Positions 1 to 7,148 of a stretch of 32,278 nucleotides of DNA are shown in pieces. Under the pieces are notes generated by a model, which saw nothing but the letters and a program-made list of their open reading frames with translations, ran no database searches and was not told the DNA's origin. The position numbers and the translations under genes were made by a program. Source of the stretch: Oscillospiraceae bacterium (lineage in GTDB: Bacteria > Bacillota > Clostridia > Oscillospirales > Oscillospiraceae). The stretch spans positions 1 through 32,278 of the forward strand of contig JAFQCJ010000007.1 in the NCBI GenBank assembly GCA_017416445.1, read 5' to 3'. Position 1 is the stretch's first letter. Each line of letters begins with the position of its first letter.

Positions 1-18
1 AAAAAAGTATAAAAATCC

Positions 19-47
19 AAAAAACGCCCCGCCGTTTGGGCGGGGCG
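19..47 (-). terminator. Terminator of the DUF975 gene
   Basis: Arms CGCCCCGCC (25-33) and GGCGGGGCG (39-47) form a 9-bp GC stem. On the minus strand it is followed by six T, just after the stop of the gene ending at 72. Confidence 0.85.
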
Positions 48-71
48 CAGAATGGATGAAATTGGAAGAAC

Positions 72-842
72 TCAGCGCTCGGGATCGTAGCTGCGGGTGG
101 AATCGCCGCCGTCGCTGAAGCGGTCGTCACTGTGGAACTGACCGTCGTCGGCAGGGGGGACGTAGCCCACGCCGCTTACCTTTTTGCACTCTTCAAAGTA
201 GCTGATGTCTGTCTGCTGGATATAGGGCATGATCCAGATGGAGAGGATGCCCATGGTGAGGCCGCAGAGGATGTTCCAGCCCAGGAAGCTCAGATCCAGC
301 ACGAACAGCTCCCACTTGTGGCCGCGGGTCTGTGCCTTGCTCATGTTCAGCGCCTCGGAGGGGGAGAGCTGGGGATTTTCACACAGGTTATACAATGCGA
401 AGCGGTAGCGATAGCCGGCGATAATACCGGGGATGAACAGCAGCAGACTCCACAGGAAGATATAGACAGCCATGAGGATCTGCAGAATGATAACTCTTCC
501 AACGAAGGTGAAGCCGTCGAACATGGAGGCATAGGGCATGGTAAGACCCTTGCGTACGCCCATGGTGTAGATCACATAGCCGGCGGAGAGCACCATGGAG
601 ACGAGGGAGATGAGAATGGATATAAAGGTCACCATCAGCGGGGAAAGACCCAGGGTGGGGAAGGGGATCTCCATCTCCAGAGCGGTGCTGAGCTCGGCGG
701 CGGTAGCGCCGGTGGCGAACTCCAGAATCATACTGAGAACGAAGGTGATAACAAGGTAAATTAAGGTAAAGACATAGGCCGAAACGGCAGCGCCCTTGGT
801 GATGGACTTTGCCTCAGCCTTCAGCTGTACGCGGTTGAACAT
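72..842 (-). CDS. DUF975-family integral membrane protein
   Basis: A 256-residue polytopic membrane protein. Hydrophobic segments lie near residues 20-45, 68-95, 115-145 and 185-210, and the short soluble C-terminus is rich in Asp, Ser and Arg. The overall pattern, with a central 'PGIIAGYRYRFA' stretch, resembles DUF975 proteins of Firmicutes, whose function is unknown. The start is supported by an AAAGGAAGG ribosome site on the minus strand. It is a single-gene unit with its own terminator, divergent from the rnf operon. Family assignment is from recognition of the sequence pattern only. Confidence 0.75.
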   Translation of the reverse strand: MFNRVQLKAEAKSITKGAAVSAYVFTLIYLVITFVLSMILEFATGATAAELSTALEMEIPFPTLGLSPLMVTFISILISLVSMVLSAGYVIYTMGVRKGLTMPYASMFDGFTFVGRVIILQILMAVYIFLWSLLLFIPGIIAGYRYRFALYNLCENPQLSPSEALNMSKAQTRGHKWELFVLDLSFLGWNILCGLTMGILSIWIMPYIQQTDISYFEECKKVSGVGYVPPADDGQFHSDDRFSDGGDSTRSYDPER

Positions 843-916
843 AGACAGAAACCTTCCTTTCTATGGAAAATATACCTATTATATAGATTTACGGAATGTA
901 TGGTACAGTACAACAT

Positions 917-945
917 ATTGTATCATAGGAAAAGCCCCAACGCAA
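917..945 (-). promoter_or_regulatory. Possible promoter of the DUF975 gene
   Basis: On the minus strand TTGCGT (940-945) and TACAAT (917-922) are separated by 17 bp. The -35 is weak. It would leave a 5' UTR of about 65 nt. Confidence 0.35.
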
Positions 946-1025
946 GAGGGGGAAAGAAGTGGCAGAAAATTCAAAAGATTGTGACAAAAAGCGCTAAAGT
1001 TTCCGCAAGAAATGCCCGATAACAC

Positions 1026-1054
1026 TGGACAAAAAAGAGATTTTGATGTATGAT
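1026..1054 (+). promoter_or_regulatory. Promoter of the rnf operon
   Basis: TGGACA (1026-1031), a 17-bp spacer, then TATGAT (1049-1054). Each hexamer is 5/6 to the sigma-A consensus. Transcription would begin near 1061, giving a leader of about 125 nt before rnfC. Confidence 0.65.
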
Positions 1055-1061
1055 TAAGAAC

Positions 1062-1185
1062 GTATGAGGTGGTGTAAACCACAAAGGTAACCGCGGAGGA
1101 ACGGCTTAATTCTCAGCCCCGGAACAAGAGGAGGAAAGGGTCGGGCCAAGGCGGTTATGAAAGCAGTTAAGATGAGGTGAAGACA
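1062..1185 (+). promoter_or_regulatory. Folded 5' leader of the rnf operon
   Basis: The leader holds a hairpin GTGGT-GTAA-ACCAC (1069-1082). It is followed by a domain closed by a perfect 7-bp long-range stem, TAACCGC (1088-1094) with GCGGTTA (1151-1157). Inside the domain is a hairpin GGCT/AGCC (1103-1106/1115-1118) and purine-rich single-strand sequence. The arrangement looks like an RNA regulatory element, but I do not recognise a named riboswitch class. Only the pairing is seen; regulation is inferred. Confidence 0.45.
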
Positions 1186-2556
1186 ATGGCACATGCTTTC
1201 TTTGGCGGCGTTCATCCTAATGACATGAAGGCCGCAACCAATGAAAAGGCCATCGAGCAGCTGGCAGCGCCGGCACAGGTGGTCATTCCCATGTCTATGC
1301 ACATCGGTGCACCTTGCAAACCCATCGTTGCAGTGGGCGACAAGGTAAAAATTGGACAGAGGATCGGCGAACCCGGCGGATTCGTTTCCGCACCCATCCA
1401 CGCCAGCGTGTCCGGCACGGTCAAGGCTGTGGAGCCCCGTCCCAGTTCTATGGGCGGTACGGTGATGAGCGTTGTCATCGACAACGACTTCGAGAACACC
1501 GTGAGCGAAGAGGTCAAGCCTGTGGCTGACCCCGAAAATCTGACGAGCGAGGAACTGGTGGAGATCGTGAAGAACGCCGGTATCGTTGGTCAGGGCGGCG
1601 CAACGTTCCCCACCCATGTGAAGATCTCTTCCGGTCTTGGCAAGGTGGACTACGTCATCATCAACGCCGCTGAGTGCGAGCCCTACATCACGGGCGACCA
1701 CCGCGCCTGCCTGGAGCGTCCCGATCAGGTCATCCTGGGCGCTACGCTGCTGGCTAAGTGCTTTGGCGTTGACAAGGTCTACATCGGTATTGAGGCCAAC
1801 AAGCAGAATGCCGCTGACGTCCTGAACGCCAAGATCAAGGAGCTCAATGCCCCCGTTCAGGTGGTCGTGCTCCACACCCGTTACCCCCAGGGCGCTGAAA
1901 AGCAGCTGGTGCAGGCCGTCTCCGGCCGTCAGGTGCCCTCCGGCAAGCTCCCCGCTGATGCCGGCTGCTGCATCTTCAACCTGAACACCACCTGCGCCAT
2001 CTACCGCGCTGTCTACACCGGTATGCCCGTGGTCAACAAGATCGTTACGGTGTCCGGCTCCGGCGTGATCGAGCCCAAGAACGTGGAGTGCCCCATCGGT
2101 ACCCCCATCACGGCTCTGTTCGATGCTTGCGGCGGTCTGAAGGAAGAGACCTACAAGCTGATTATGGGCGGCCCCATGATGGGTCTTGCTCAGCACAGCT
2201 TCGATGTCACCGTTGGTAAGGGTACCGGCGCTATGCTGGCCTTCGCCGGTGACGAGGAGAAGTACGAGGCCGAGCCCCAGTGCATCCGCTGCGGCAAGTG
2301 TGTTGGCGTCTGCCCCATCCGCCTCGAGCCTATCTTTATGTATAAGTATCTCATGAAGGGCAACTACGAGGCCTTCCGCGATCAGCTCCATGGTATGGAC
2401 TGCATCGAGTGCGGCGCTTGTACCTATACCTGCCCCGCCCGTCTGCCTCTGACCCACGCTTTCCGCCTGGGTAAGCAGCAGGTGAACAATGCCAGAATGG
2501 CCGCACAGGCCAAGGCTGCTGCCGAGAAGGCTGCCGCCGAGAAGAAGGAGGCGTAA
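1186..2556 (+). CDS. rnfC: Rnf complex subunit C (NADH-binding, 4Fe-4S)
   Basis: RnfC is the peripheral subunit that exchanges electrons with NAD+/NADH in the Rnf complex, which couples ferredoxin:NAD+ oxidoreduction to Na+ or H+ pumping. The 456-residue protein has the nucleotide/flavin-binding stretch 'GQGGATFPTHVK' and two 4Fe-4S motifs, Cys366/369/372/376 and Cys406/409/412/416 (CIRCGKC and CIECGAC types). A C-terminal Ala/Lys/Glu-rich helix of about 25 residues ends the chain. ATG at 1186 is preferred over GTG at 1177 because AGGTGA lies 5 nt before the ATG. It is the first gene of a six-gene operon. Confidence 0.95.
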   Translation: MAHAFFGGVHPNDMKAATNEKAIEQLAAPAQVVIPMSMHIGAPCKPIVAVGDKVKIGQRIGEPGGFVSAPIHASVSGTVKAVEPRPSSMGGTVMSVVIDNDFENTVSEEVKPVADPENLTSEELVEIVKNAGIVGQGGATFPTHVKISSGLGKVDYVIINAAECEPYITGDHRACLERPDQVILGATLLAKCFGVDKVYIGIEANKQNAADVLNAKIKELNAPVQVVVLHTRYPQGAEKQLVQAVSGRQVPSGKLPADAGCCIFNLNTTCAIYRAVYTGMPVVNKIVTVSGSGVIEPKNVECPIGTPITALFDACGGLKEETYKLIMGGPMMGLAQHSFDVTVGKGTGAMLAFAGDEEKYEAEPQCIRCGKCVGVCPIRLEPIFMYKYLMKGNYEAFRDQLHGMDCIECGACTYTCPARLPLTHAFRLGKQQVNNARMAAQAKAAAEKAAAEKKEA

Positions 2557-2560
2557 GGAA

Positions 2561-3568
2561 ATGACGGATTATAAGAATTTGAAGCTGATCGCTTCCTCCT
2601 CTCCTCATATCCGCTCCAATGAGGATACCCGCAGCATCATGCTGGATGTGATTCTGGCACTGCTGCCCGCCCTGGCCTGGGCTATCTACAGCTTCGGCTT
2701 CAAGGCTCTGCTGACCACCGTGATCTCCGTGGTGGCCTGCGTGTTCTGGGAGTGGGCTTACCGTAAGGTCATGAAGAAAAACCAGATGATCGGCGATCTG
2801 TCCGCCGTCGTCACCGGTATGCTGCTGGCTCTGACCTGCACGGCCAACCTGCCTTGGTGGCTGCTGATCATCGGCGCCTTCTTCGCCATCGTTGTGGTCA
2901 AGCAGCTCTACGGCGGCATCGGCTGCAACTTCCTCAACCCCGCACTGGGCGGCCGCGCCATTCTGGTGGCCTCCTATGCCGGCTTCATGGGCAACTACTC
3001 TCTGCCCAAGGCCAAGCTGGATGTGGTGCTCTCCACCGCAACCCCCATGCAGATCATGAAGGAAGGCACCGTGGAGCAGTGGGAGATCCTCACCTCCAAT
3101 TACTCCGTGGGCGATATGTTCCTGGGTAACATCGGCGGTGCTATGGGTGAAGTTTCTGCGCTGGCTCTGCTGCTGGGCGGCGCTTACCTCATCATCCGCA
3201 AGGTCATCTCCTGGCACATCCCCGTGGCCTACATCGGCACGGTGCTGGTGCTGTCTCTGGTGGCAGCTCCCGCCGGCATCGATGCTGTCCAGTACATGCT
3301 CTACAGCGTGTTCGGCGGCGGTCTGATGCTGGGTGCCATCTTCATGGCTACCGACTATGCCACCTCTCCTGTGACCAAGCCCGGTCAGCTGATCTACGGT
3401 ATCGGCTGCGGTCTGCTGACGGTGTTCATCCGTCGCTTCGGCTCCTTCCCCGAGGGCGTGTGCTACTCCATCCTGATCATGAACTGCACCACCTGGCTGC
3501 TGGATAAGTACATCCGTCCCACCATCTACGGTGCTGTGAAGAAAGAAAAGAAGGAGGCGGCGAAGTAA
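2561..3568 (+). CDS. rnfD: Rnf complex subunit D (flavinylated membrane subunit)
   Basis: RnfD is a polytopic NqrB/RnfD-family membrane subunit carrying covalent FMN. The protein has 335 residues with about eight to ten membrane segments. 'STATPM' at residues 158-163 occupies the place of the flavinylation motif SGAT, so Thr161 is the likely FMN attachment residue; the usual Gly is Thr here. ATG at 2561 follows the rnfC stop by 4 nt, with AAGGAGG inside the end of rnfC. The stop shares one base with the rnfG start (TAATG), so the two are translationally coupled. No ApbE flavin transferase is in the window. Confidence 0.94.
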   Translation: MTDYKNLKLIASSSPHIRSNEDTRSIMLDVILALLPALAWAIYSFGFKALLTTVISVVACVFWEWAYRKVMKKNQMIGDLSAVVTGMLLALTCTANLPWWLLIIGAFFAIVVVKQLYGGIGCNFLNPALGGRAILVASYAGFMGNYSLPKAKLDVVLSTATPMQIMKEGTVEQWEILTSNYSVGDMFLGNIGGAMGEVSALALLLGGAYLIIRKVISWHIPVAYIGTVLVLSLVAAPAGIDAVQYMLYSVFGGGLMLGAIFMATDYATSPVTKPGQLIYGIGCGLLTVFIRRFGSFPEGVCYSILIMNCTTWLLDKYIRPTIYGAVKKEKKEAAK

Positions 3569-4143
3569 TGAAGATCTCCGGTAAGTTTGTTCTGAAAGTC
3601 GCCGGCACTCTGACGATCATCGCTCTGGTGGTCGCCGCCCTGCTGGGCGTGGTCGATATGGTCACCCATGACAAGATCGACGCTATCAATGTGGAAAAGA
3701 CCAATCAGGCGCTGGCAGCCGTTGCCCCCGAGGGTGCTGAGTTCACTCCCGTGGAGCTGAGCGACGCTGCTGTTGCTGCCGCCGCTGCTTACGGTACTCT
3801 CGACAGCATGTATGAGATGTCCACCGGCGGTTACGCCATGAAGATCGTGGCTTCCGGTTCTCAGGGCAGCATCGAGATGATCGTTGGCGTGGATGCCAAT
3901 AAGGCACTGACCGGCGTCAGCGTGGTCAGCCACTCCGAGACCGGCGGTATCGGTACCAAGGTCATCAACAACGATCCTAACTCTGCCGGCACTCCCGTGC
4001 TGGATCAGTTCATCGGCATGAGCGGCGCCGGTTCTCTGGTGGTGGGCAAGACTGTGACCCCCATCTCCGGTGCTACCGTGACCTCCAAGGGCATCACCGC
4101 CGGCTGTAACGCCGCGTTGGCTGCCGTGGAAGCAATGGGTTAA
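3568..4143 (+). CDS. rnfG: Rnf complex subunit G (covalent-FMN subunit)
   Basis: RnfG (NqrC/RnfG family) has an N-terminal membrane anchor and an extracytoplasmic domain with FMN attached by phosphoester. The 191-residue protein has one hydrophobic segment at about residues 8-30 and the attachment motif SGATVT at 167-172, with Thr170 as the expected acceptor. The conserved 'SHSETGGIG' block is at 121-129. Its ATG overlaps the rnfD stop by one base, with AAGGAGG upstream inside rnfD. Confidence 0.95.
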   Translation: MKISGKFVLKVAGTLTIIALVVAALLGVVDMVTHDKIDAINVEKTNQALAAVAPEGAEFTPVELSDAAVAAAAAYGTLDSMYEMSTGGYAMKIVASGSQGSIEMIVGVDANKALTGVSVVSHSETGGIGTKVINNDPNSAGTPVLDQFIGMSGAGSLVVGKTVTPISGATVTSKGITAGCNAALAAVEAMG

Positions 4144-4163
4144 GAAAGGAGGAGGACTGAACT

Positions 4164-4808
4164 ATGAATACGAAAAGACAGTTTATGGACGGTCTGATCC
4201 ATCAGAACCCTGTTCTGGTGCAGCTGCTGGGCATGTGCTCTACGCTGGCTATCACCACGTCCTTCTTCAACGGTTTGGGCATGGGCGTTGCAGTGCTCAT
4301 CATCCTGACGTTGTCCAACATCATTATCTCCCTGCTGCGTAAGATCATCCCCGATGAGGTGCGTATCGCCTGCTTCATCGTGGTCATCGCCGGTTTCGTT
4401 ACCTGCGTGGATCTGCTGCTGAAGGCTTTCGTTCCCGCCCTGTCCGAGTCTCTGGGTGTGTTCATCCCTCTGATCGTGGTTAACTGCATCATTCTTGGTC
4501 GTGCCGAGTCTTTCGCCTCCAAGAACGGTCTGGGCCGCTCCGCTCTGGACGGTATCTTCCAGGGTATCGGCTACACCATCGTGCTGATCATCATGTGCGT
4601 GTTCCGTGAGTTCCTGGGCGCCGGTAAGTTCGGCGGCGGTCTCCTGGGCGGCGGCGGTCTGGGTGCTGCACCCGGCATCGTCATCTTCCCCGAGGAGTAC
4701 GGTCTGGCTGTGCTGACCCTGCCCGTGGGCGGCTTCCTGACCCTGGGCGTGCTGATCGCCGCCATGCAGTGGGGTCTTGCCAAGGCTAAGAAAAAGGAGG
4801 CTAAGTAA
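4164..4808 (+). CDS. rnfE: Rnf complex subunit E
   Basis: An integral membrane subunit of the RnfA/RnfE (NqrD/NqrE) family, which forms the central membrane pair of the complex. It has 214 residues and about six hydrophobic segments. The conserved first half-channel helix region 'NPVLVQLLGMCSTLA' lies near residue 15, and 'FIPLIVVNCIILGRAE' near residue 100 carries the conserved Asn-Cys of the membrane iron site known in this family. A Gly-rich loop follows residue 150. A strong AAAGGAGGAGG ribosome site lies upstream. Confidence 0.94.
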   Translation: MNTKRQFMDGLIHQNPVLVQLLGMCSTLAITTSFFNGLGMGVAVLIILTLSNIIISLLRKIIPDEVRIACFIVVIAGFVTCVDLLLKAFVPALSESLGVFIPLIVVNCIILGRAESFASKNGLGRSALDGIFQGIGYTIVLIIMCVFREFLGAGKFGGGLLGGGGLGAAPGIVIFPEEYGLAVLTLPVGGFLTLGVLIAAMQWGLAKAKKKEAK

Positions 4809-4810
4809 GT

Positions 4811-5395
4811 ATGAGTATCACGTCTTTGCTCGCCATTTCTCTTGGCGCGATCCTGACTAACAACTTCATCTTCTCCCAGTTCCTGGGTGTGTGCCCCTTC
4901 CTGGGCGTGTCCAAGAAGATCGACACCGCCGTGGGTATGGGCGGCGCCGTGACCTTCGTCATGGCACTGGCTTCCGCTTTCTGCTTCTTCATCAACAAGG
5001 TCCTGGTGGCCCTGAATCTGGAGTTCATGCAGACGGTGGCCTTCATCCTGGTGGTGGCCTCTCTGGTGCAGTTCGTGGAGATGTTCCTGAAGAAGGCTAT
5101 CCCCACCCTGTACACCGCTCTGGGCGTGTACCTGCCCCTCATCACCACCAACTGCGCCGTGCTGGGTGTCGCCCTGCTGAACGTGCAGAACAACTACAAC
5201 TTCATCGAGTCTGTGGTCTACGGTATCACCGGTGGTCTCGGCTTCCTGCTGGCCATCTTCCTGTTTGCCGCTGTCCGCGAGCAGACCGAGTTTTCCGAGA
5301 CGCCCAAGGCCTTTGAAGGCTTCCCCATCGCCCTGATCACCTCCGGCCTCATCGCCCTGGCGTTCATGGGCTTCAGCGGCCTGAAGGTCTGGTAA
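4811..5395 (+). CDS. rnfA: Rnf complex subunit A
   Basis: The partner of RnfE in the membrane core, homologous to it and inserted in the opposite orientation in this family. It has 194 residues and about six membrane helices. 'NNFIFSQFLGVCPFLGVS' near residue 17 and 'YLPLITTNCAVLGVAL' near residue 106 carry the conserved Cys residues of the family. It starts 2 nt after rnfE, with AAAAGGAGG inside the rnfE 3' end. Confidence 0.95.
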   Translation: MSITSLLAISLGAILTNNFIFSQFLGVCPFLGVSKKIDTAVGMGGAVTFVMALASAFCFFINKVLVALNLEFMQTVAFILVVASLVQFVEMFLKKAIPTLYTALGVYLPLITTNCAVLGVALLNVQNNYNFIESVVYGITGGLGFLLAIFLFAAVREQTEFSETPKAFEGFPIALITSGLIALAFMGFSGLKVW

Positions 5396-5409
5396 GGAGG
5401 TAAGGAATC

Positions 5410-6312
5410 ATGACGATTGCATTAGCTATTGCCGTTCTTGGCGTTCTCGCCATTGTGTTCGGCCTGATCCTGGCCTTCGCCGCCAAGATCTTTGAGGTGG
5501 AAGTTGACCCCCGCCTGCCCCAGATCCAGGCTGCCCTGGCCGGCGCTAACTGCGGCGGCTGCGGCTATCCCGGCTGCGCCGGCTGCGCTGAGGCCATGCT
5601 GGCCGGCAAGGCTCCCGTCACCGCCTGCGCTCCCGCAGGTGCTGAGGGTGCTGCCAAGATCGCTGCCATCCTCGGTATGGAAGCTCCTACCGGCGAGAAG
5701 ATGGTGGCCCATGTTATGTGTAACGGCGGCTGCAATGCTCAGAAGAATTTTGAGTATCGCGGCGTGAAGGACTGCCTGGCTGCTACCAAGGTCTGCGGCG
5801 GTGACGCTCTGGCCTGCAAGTACGGCTGCTTCGGCTTCGGTTCCTGCGTGGCTGCCTGCCAGTTCGACGCGATCCATGTGGTTGACGGTGTTGCCGTTGT
5901 CGACAAGGAGAAGTGCACCAACTGCGGCGCCTGCCGTGAGGCCTGCCCCCGCAAGCTCATCACTGAGGTCCCCTACAAGCAGAAGGTGTTTGTCAACTGC
6001 TCCAACAAGGACAAGGGTCCCGCTGTTGCCAAGGTCTGCGCCAACAGCTGTATCGCCTGCGGCATGTGCGAGCGCACCTGTAAGTTCGACGCCATCCATG
6101 TCATCGACAATGTGGCTGTCATCGACTACGACAAGTGCAAGAACTGCACCATGTGCGCCAAGGCCTGCCCCAAGAACGCCATTGAGCCCATCCCCACTCC
6201 CGAGGAGAAGGAGAAGTTCAAGGCTGCTCAGAAGGCCGCTGCCGAGAAGAAGGCTGCCGCCGCCAAGGCTGCTGCCGAGGCCGCTGCTGCTGAGGCTCCC
6301 AAGGCTGAGTAA
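5410..6312 (+). CDS. rnfB: Rnf complex subunit B (polyferredoxin)
   Basis: RnfB is the ferredoxin-docking electron entry subunit. The 300-residue protein begins with one membrane helix (residues 3-28), followed by the RnfB-type cluster motif CGGCGYPGC (Cys48/51/56). Three ferredoxin-type motifs follow around residues 133-150, 169-179 and 214-253 (for example CTNCGACREACP and CIACGMCERTC). The last 45 residues are an Ala/Lys/Glu-rich helix similar in composition to the RnfC tail. AAGGAGG precedes the ATG. It is the last gene of the operon, followed by a strong terminator. Confidence 0.95.
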   Translation: MTIALAIAVLGVLAIVFGLILAFAAKIFEVEVDPRLPQIQAALAGANCGGCGYPGCAGCAEAMLAGKAPVTACAPAGAEGAAKIAAILGMEAPTGEKMVAHVMCNGGCNAQKNFEYRGVKDCLAATKVCGGDALACKYGCFGFGSCVAACQFDAIHVVDGVAVVDKEKCTNCGACREACPRKLITEVPYKQKVFVNCSNKDKGPAVAKVCANSCIACGMCERTCKFDAIHVIDNVAVIDYDKCKNCTMCAKACPKNAIEPIPTPEEKEKFKAAQKAAAEKKAAAAKAAAEAAAAEAPKAE

Positions 6313-6329
6313 GCGCTATTGAAACACGA

Positions 6330-6359
6330 AAAAGTCCCCCTCGTGAGAGGGGGACTTTT
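6330..6359. terminator. Bidirectional terminator between rnfB and the 55-aa ORF
   Basis: A 13-bp stem, AAAAGTCCCCCTC (6330-6342) with GAGGGGGACTTTT (6347-6359), has a GTGA loop. T runs follow on both strands. It ends rnfCDGEAB and the convergent small gene, whose stop abuts it. Confidence 0.9.
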
Positions 6360-6527
6360 CTATTCCTCGGTATCTATGTAGAGGTCTTCGCAGGTCTGCT
6401 GTGCGTTCTTCAGCGTGGTGAGCGCCTTTTGTATGGCGATCAAATCGCCGCCGCACTCCGTTAGCAGGTCGATGGCATCCGTGACAGCGTTGAACAGGGA
6501 AAGATACATTTTTTTATAGTCCGGCAT
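6360..6527 (-). CDS. Small conserved-looking protein, 55 aa, unknown function
   Basis: This ORF reads 'MPDYKKMYLSLFNAVTDAIDLL', continues through an acidic amphipathic helix, and ends 'EDLYIDTEE'. It has an AGGTGA ribosome site 5 nt before the ATG and codon use like its neighbours, and it stops exactly at a bidirectional terminator. Short proteins of this look (MPxYxxMYxxLFNAVTDAI...) are familiar from clostridial genomes and mobile elements, but I know no function. It is divergent from a ribbon-helix-helix regulator, with operator-like repeats in its own upstream region. Confidence 0.7.
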   Translation of the reverse strand: MPDYKKMYLSLFNAVTDAIDLLTECGGDLIAIQKALTTLKNAQQTCEDLYIDTEE

Positions 6528-6542
6528 AAAATCACCTCATTT

Positions 6543-6572
6543 TAGATATACTTTAGATATATTTTATATCTA
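6543..6572. promoter_or_regulatory. Triple operator repeat between the 55-aa ORF and the RHH gene
   Basis: TAGATATA occurs at 6543-6550 and 6554-6561, and inverted (TATATCTA) at 6565-6572. Successive starts are 11 bp apart, about one helical turn. The last two form a perfect palindrome, AGATATA-TTT-TATATCT. Ribbon-helix-helix repressors commonly bind such tandem half-sites, so this is probably the operator of the adjacent RHH protein. Confidence 0.55.
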
Positions 6573-6594
6573 TATAAAACACTATATCACAGAG

Positions 6595-6622
6595 CGGACA
6601 TAAAATAAACATAAAATATAGT
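6595..6622 (+). promoter_or_regulatory. Possible promoter of the RHH gene
   Basis: CGGACA (6595-6600), a 16-bp spacer, then TATAGT (6617-6622). The hexamers are 4/6 and 5/6 to consensus. The start codon is 18 nt downstream of the -10. Confidence 0.35.
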
Positions 6623-6639
6623 TGTTTTGGGGTGGTTTT

Positions 6640-6804
6640 ATGTCTATCAAAAGTGTGTCTATCCGTATTGACGAAGAAATGCTGAATAAGCTCCATGTAG
6701 TTGCCGATTACGAGGGTCGGAGCCTGAATAGTCAGGTTTTGATTTTGATTCGTGAGAGTATCGCCGCTTATGAGGAGCGCCATGGGAAGATCGGCAAGGA
6801 TTGA
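6640..6804 (+). CDS. Ribbon-helix-helix (Arc/CopG-type) DNA-binding protein
   Basis: A 54-residue protein with the pattern of an Arc-like ribbon-helix-helix fold. The beta strand 'KSVSIRID' is followed by two helices, 'EEMLNKLHVVADYEG' and 'SLNSQVLILIRESIAAYEER'. Such dimers bind short phased DNA repeats, and three copies of TAGATATA lie 68-97 bp upstream. ATG at 6640 is chosen over the in-frame ATG at 6622 because GGGGTGG sits just before it and the RHH strand begins there. No toxin gene adjoins, so it looks like a solitary regulator rather than an antitoxin. Confidence 0.8.
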   Translation: MSIKSVSIRIDEEMLNKLHVVADYEGRSLNSQVLILIRESIAAYEERHGKIGKD

Positions 6805-6833
6805 AAAAAGAGCCCCGATGGGGCTCTTTTTTT
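6804..6833 (+). terminator. Terminator of the RHH gene
   Basis: The stem AAAGAGCCCC-GAT-GGGGCTCTTT is extended by A/T pairs and followed by T. It starts at the last base of the stop codon. Confidence 0.88.
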
Positions 6834-7068
6834 GTGCCCTCTTGGTGGTGAAGTCCTCTTAGAAAAACAGGGAAAAGGGAGGAGAAAAGCGAAACAATTT
6901 GGAGAAAAAGGGGTTAACATAAACGCTGTGGAAAAGTCTGTGGAAACTGTGAAAACCCGTGGAATCAATAGGGTTTTCGCGGTTGCAGGGAAATTATTAT
7001 GGCCTGTATTTTCCGTTATTTTTTCCTCCAAAGAACCGGAAAAACGGCGGAAAGCGACAGTAAAAGCC
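6834..7068. other. Non-coding stretch with a cluster of weak DnaA-box-like 9-mers
   Basis: I see no convincing gene here. TGTGGAAAA (6927-6935), TGTGGAAAC (6939-6947) and TGTGAAAAC (6948-6956) lie in tandem. They differ from the DnaA-box complement TGTGGATAA at 1, 2 and 3 positions. An AT-rich stretch follows at 6985-7025. No dnaA or dnaN is nearby, so an origin is not supported. Confidence 0.3.
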
Positions 7069-7097
7069 TTGCGCTTTGTCGGAAAATAAGGTACAAT
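7069..7097 (+). promoter_or_regulatory. Promoter of the topoisomerase operon
   Basis: TTGCGC (7069-7074), a 17-bp spacer, then TACAAT (7092-7097). The start codon is 51 nt beyond the -10, after GGAGG. Confidence 0.55.
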
Positions 7098-7148
7098 ATA
7101 TTGGGTTTGTATCCCTGTGTACTACACAACCTTTGGAGGTTTCACCAT

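Noticed and set aside
1062-1185. FMN or other named riboswitch in the rnf leader
   Set aside because: The conserved cores of the FMN, TPP, cobalamin, ZTP, fluoride and c-di-GMP classes that I can recall are absent.
1054-2457. A 467-codon open frame antisense to rnfC, and similar long antisense frames over most genes
   Set aside because: They mirror the codon bias of the GC-rich sense genes and have no ribosome sites, promoters or recognisable domains.
6927-6956. Chromosomal origin (DnaA boxes)
   Set aside because: Only one 9-mer is within one mismatch of a DnaA box, and no dnaA, dnaN or rpmH gene is nearby.
6832-7089. An 85-codon frame between the RHH gene and the topoisomerase operon
   Set aside because: It starts inside a terminator, has no ribosome site, and its composition (Lys/Arg/Glu repeats) looks non-coding.
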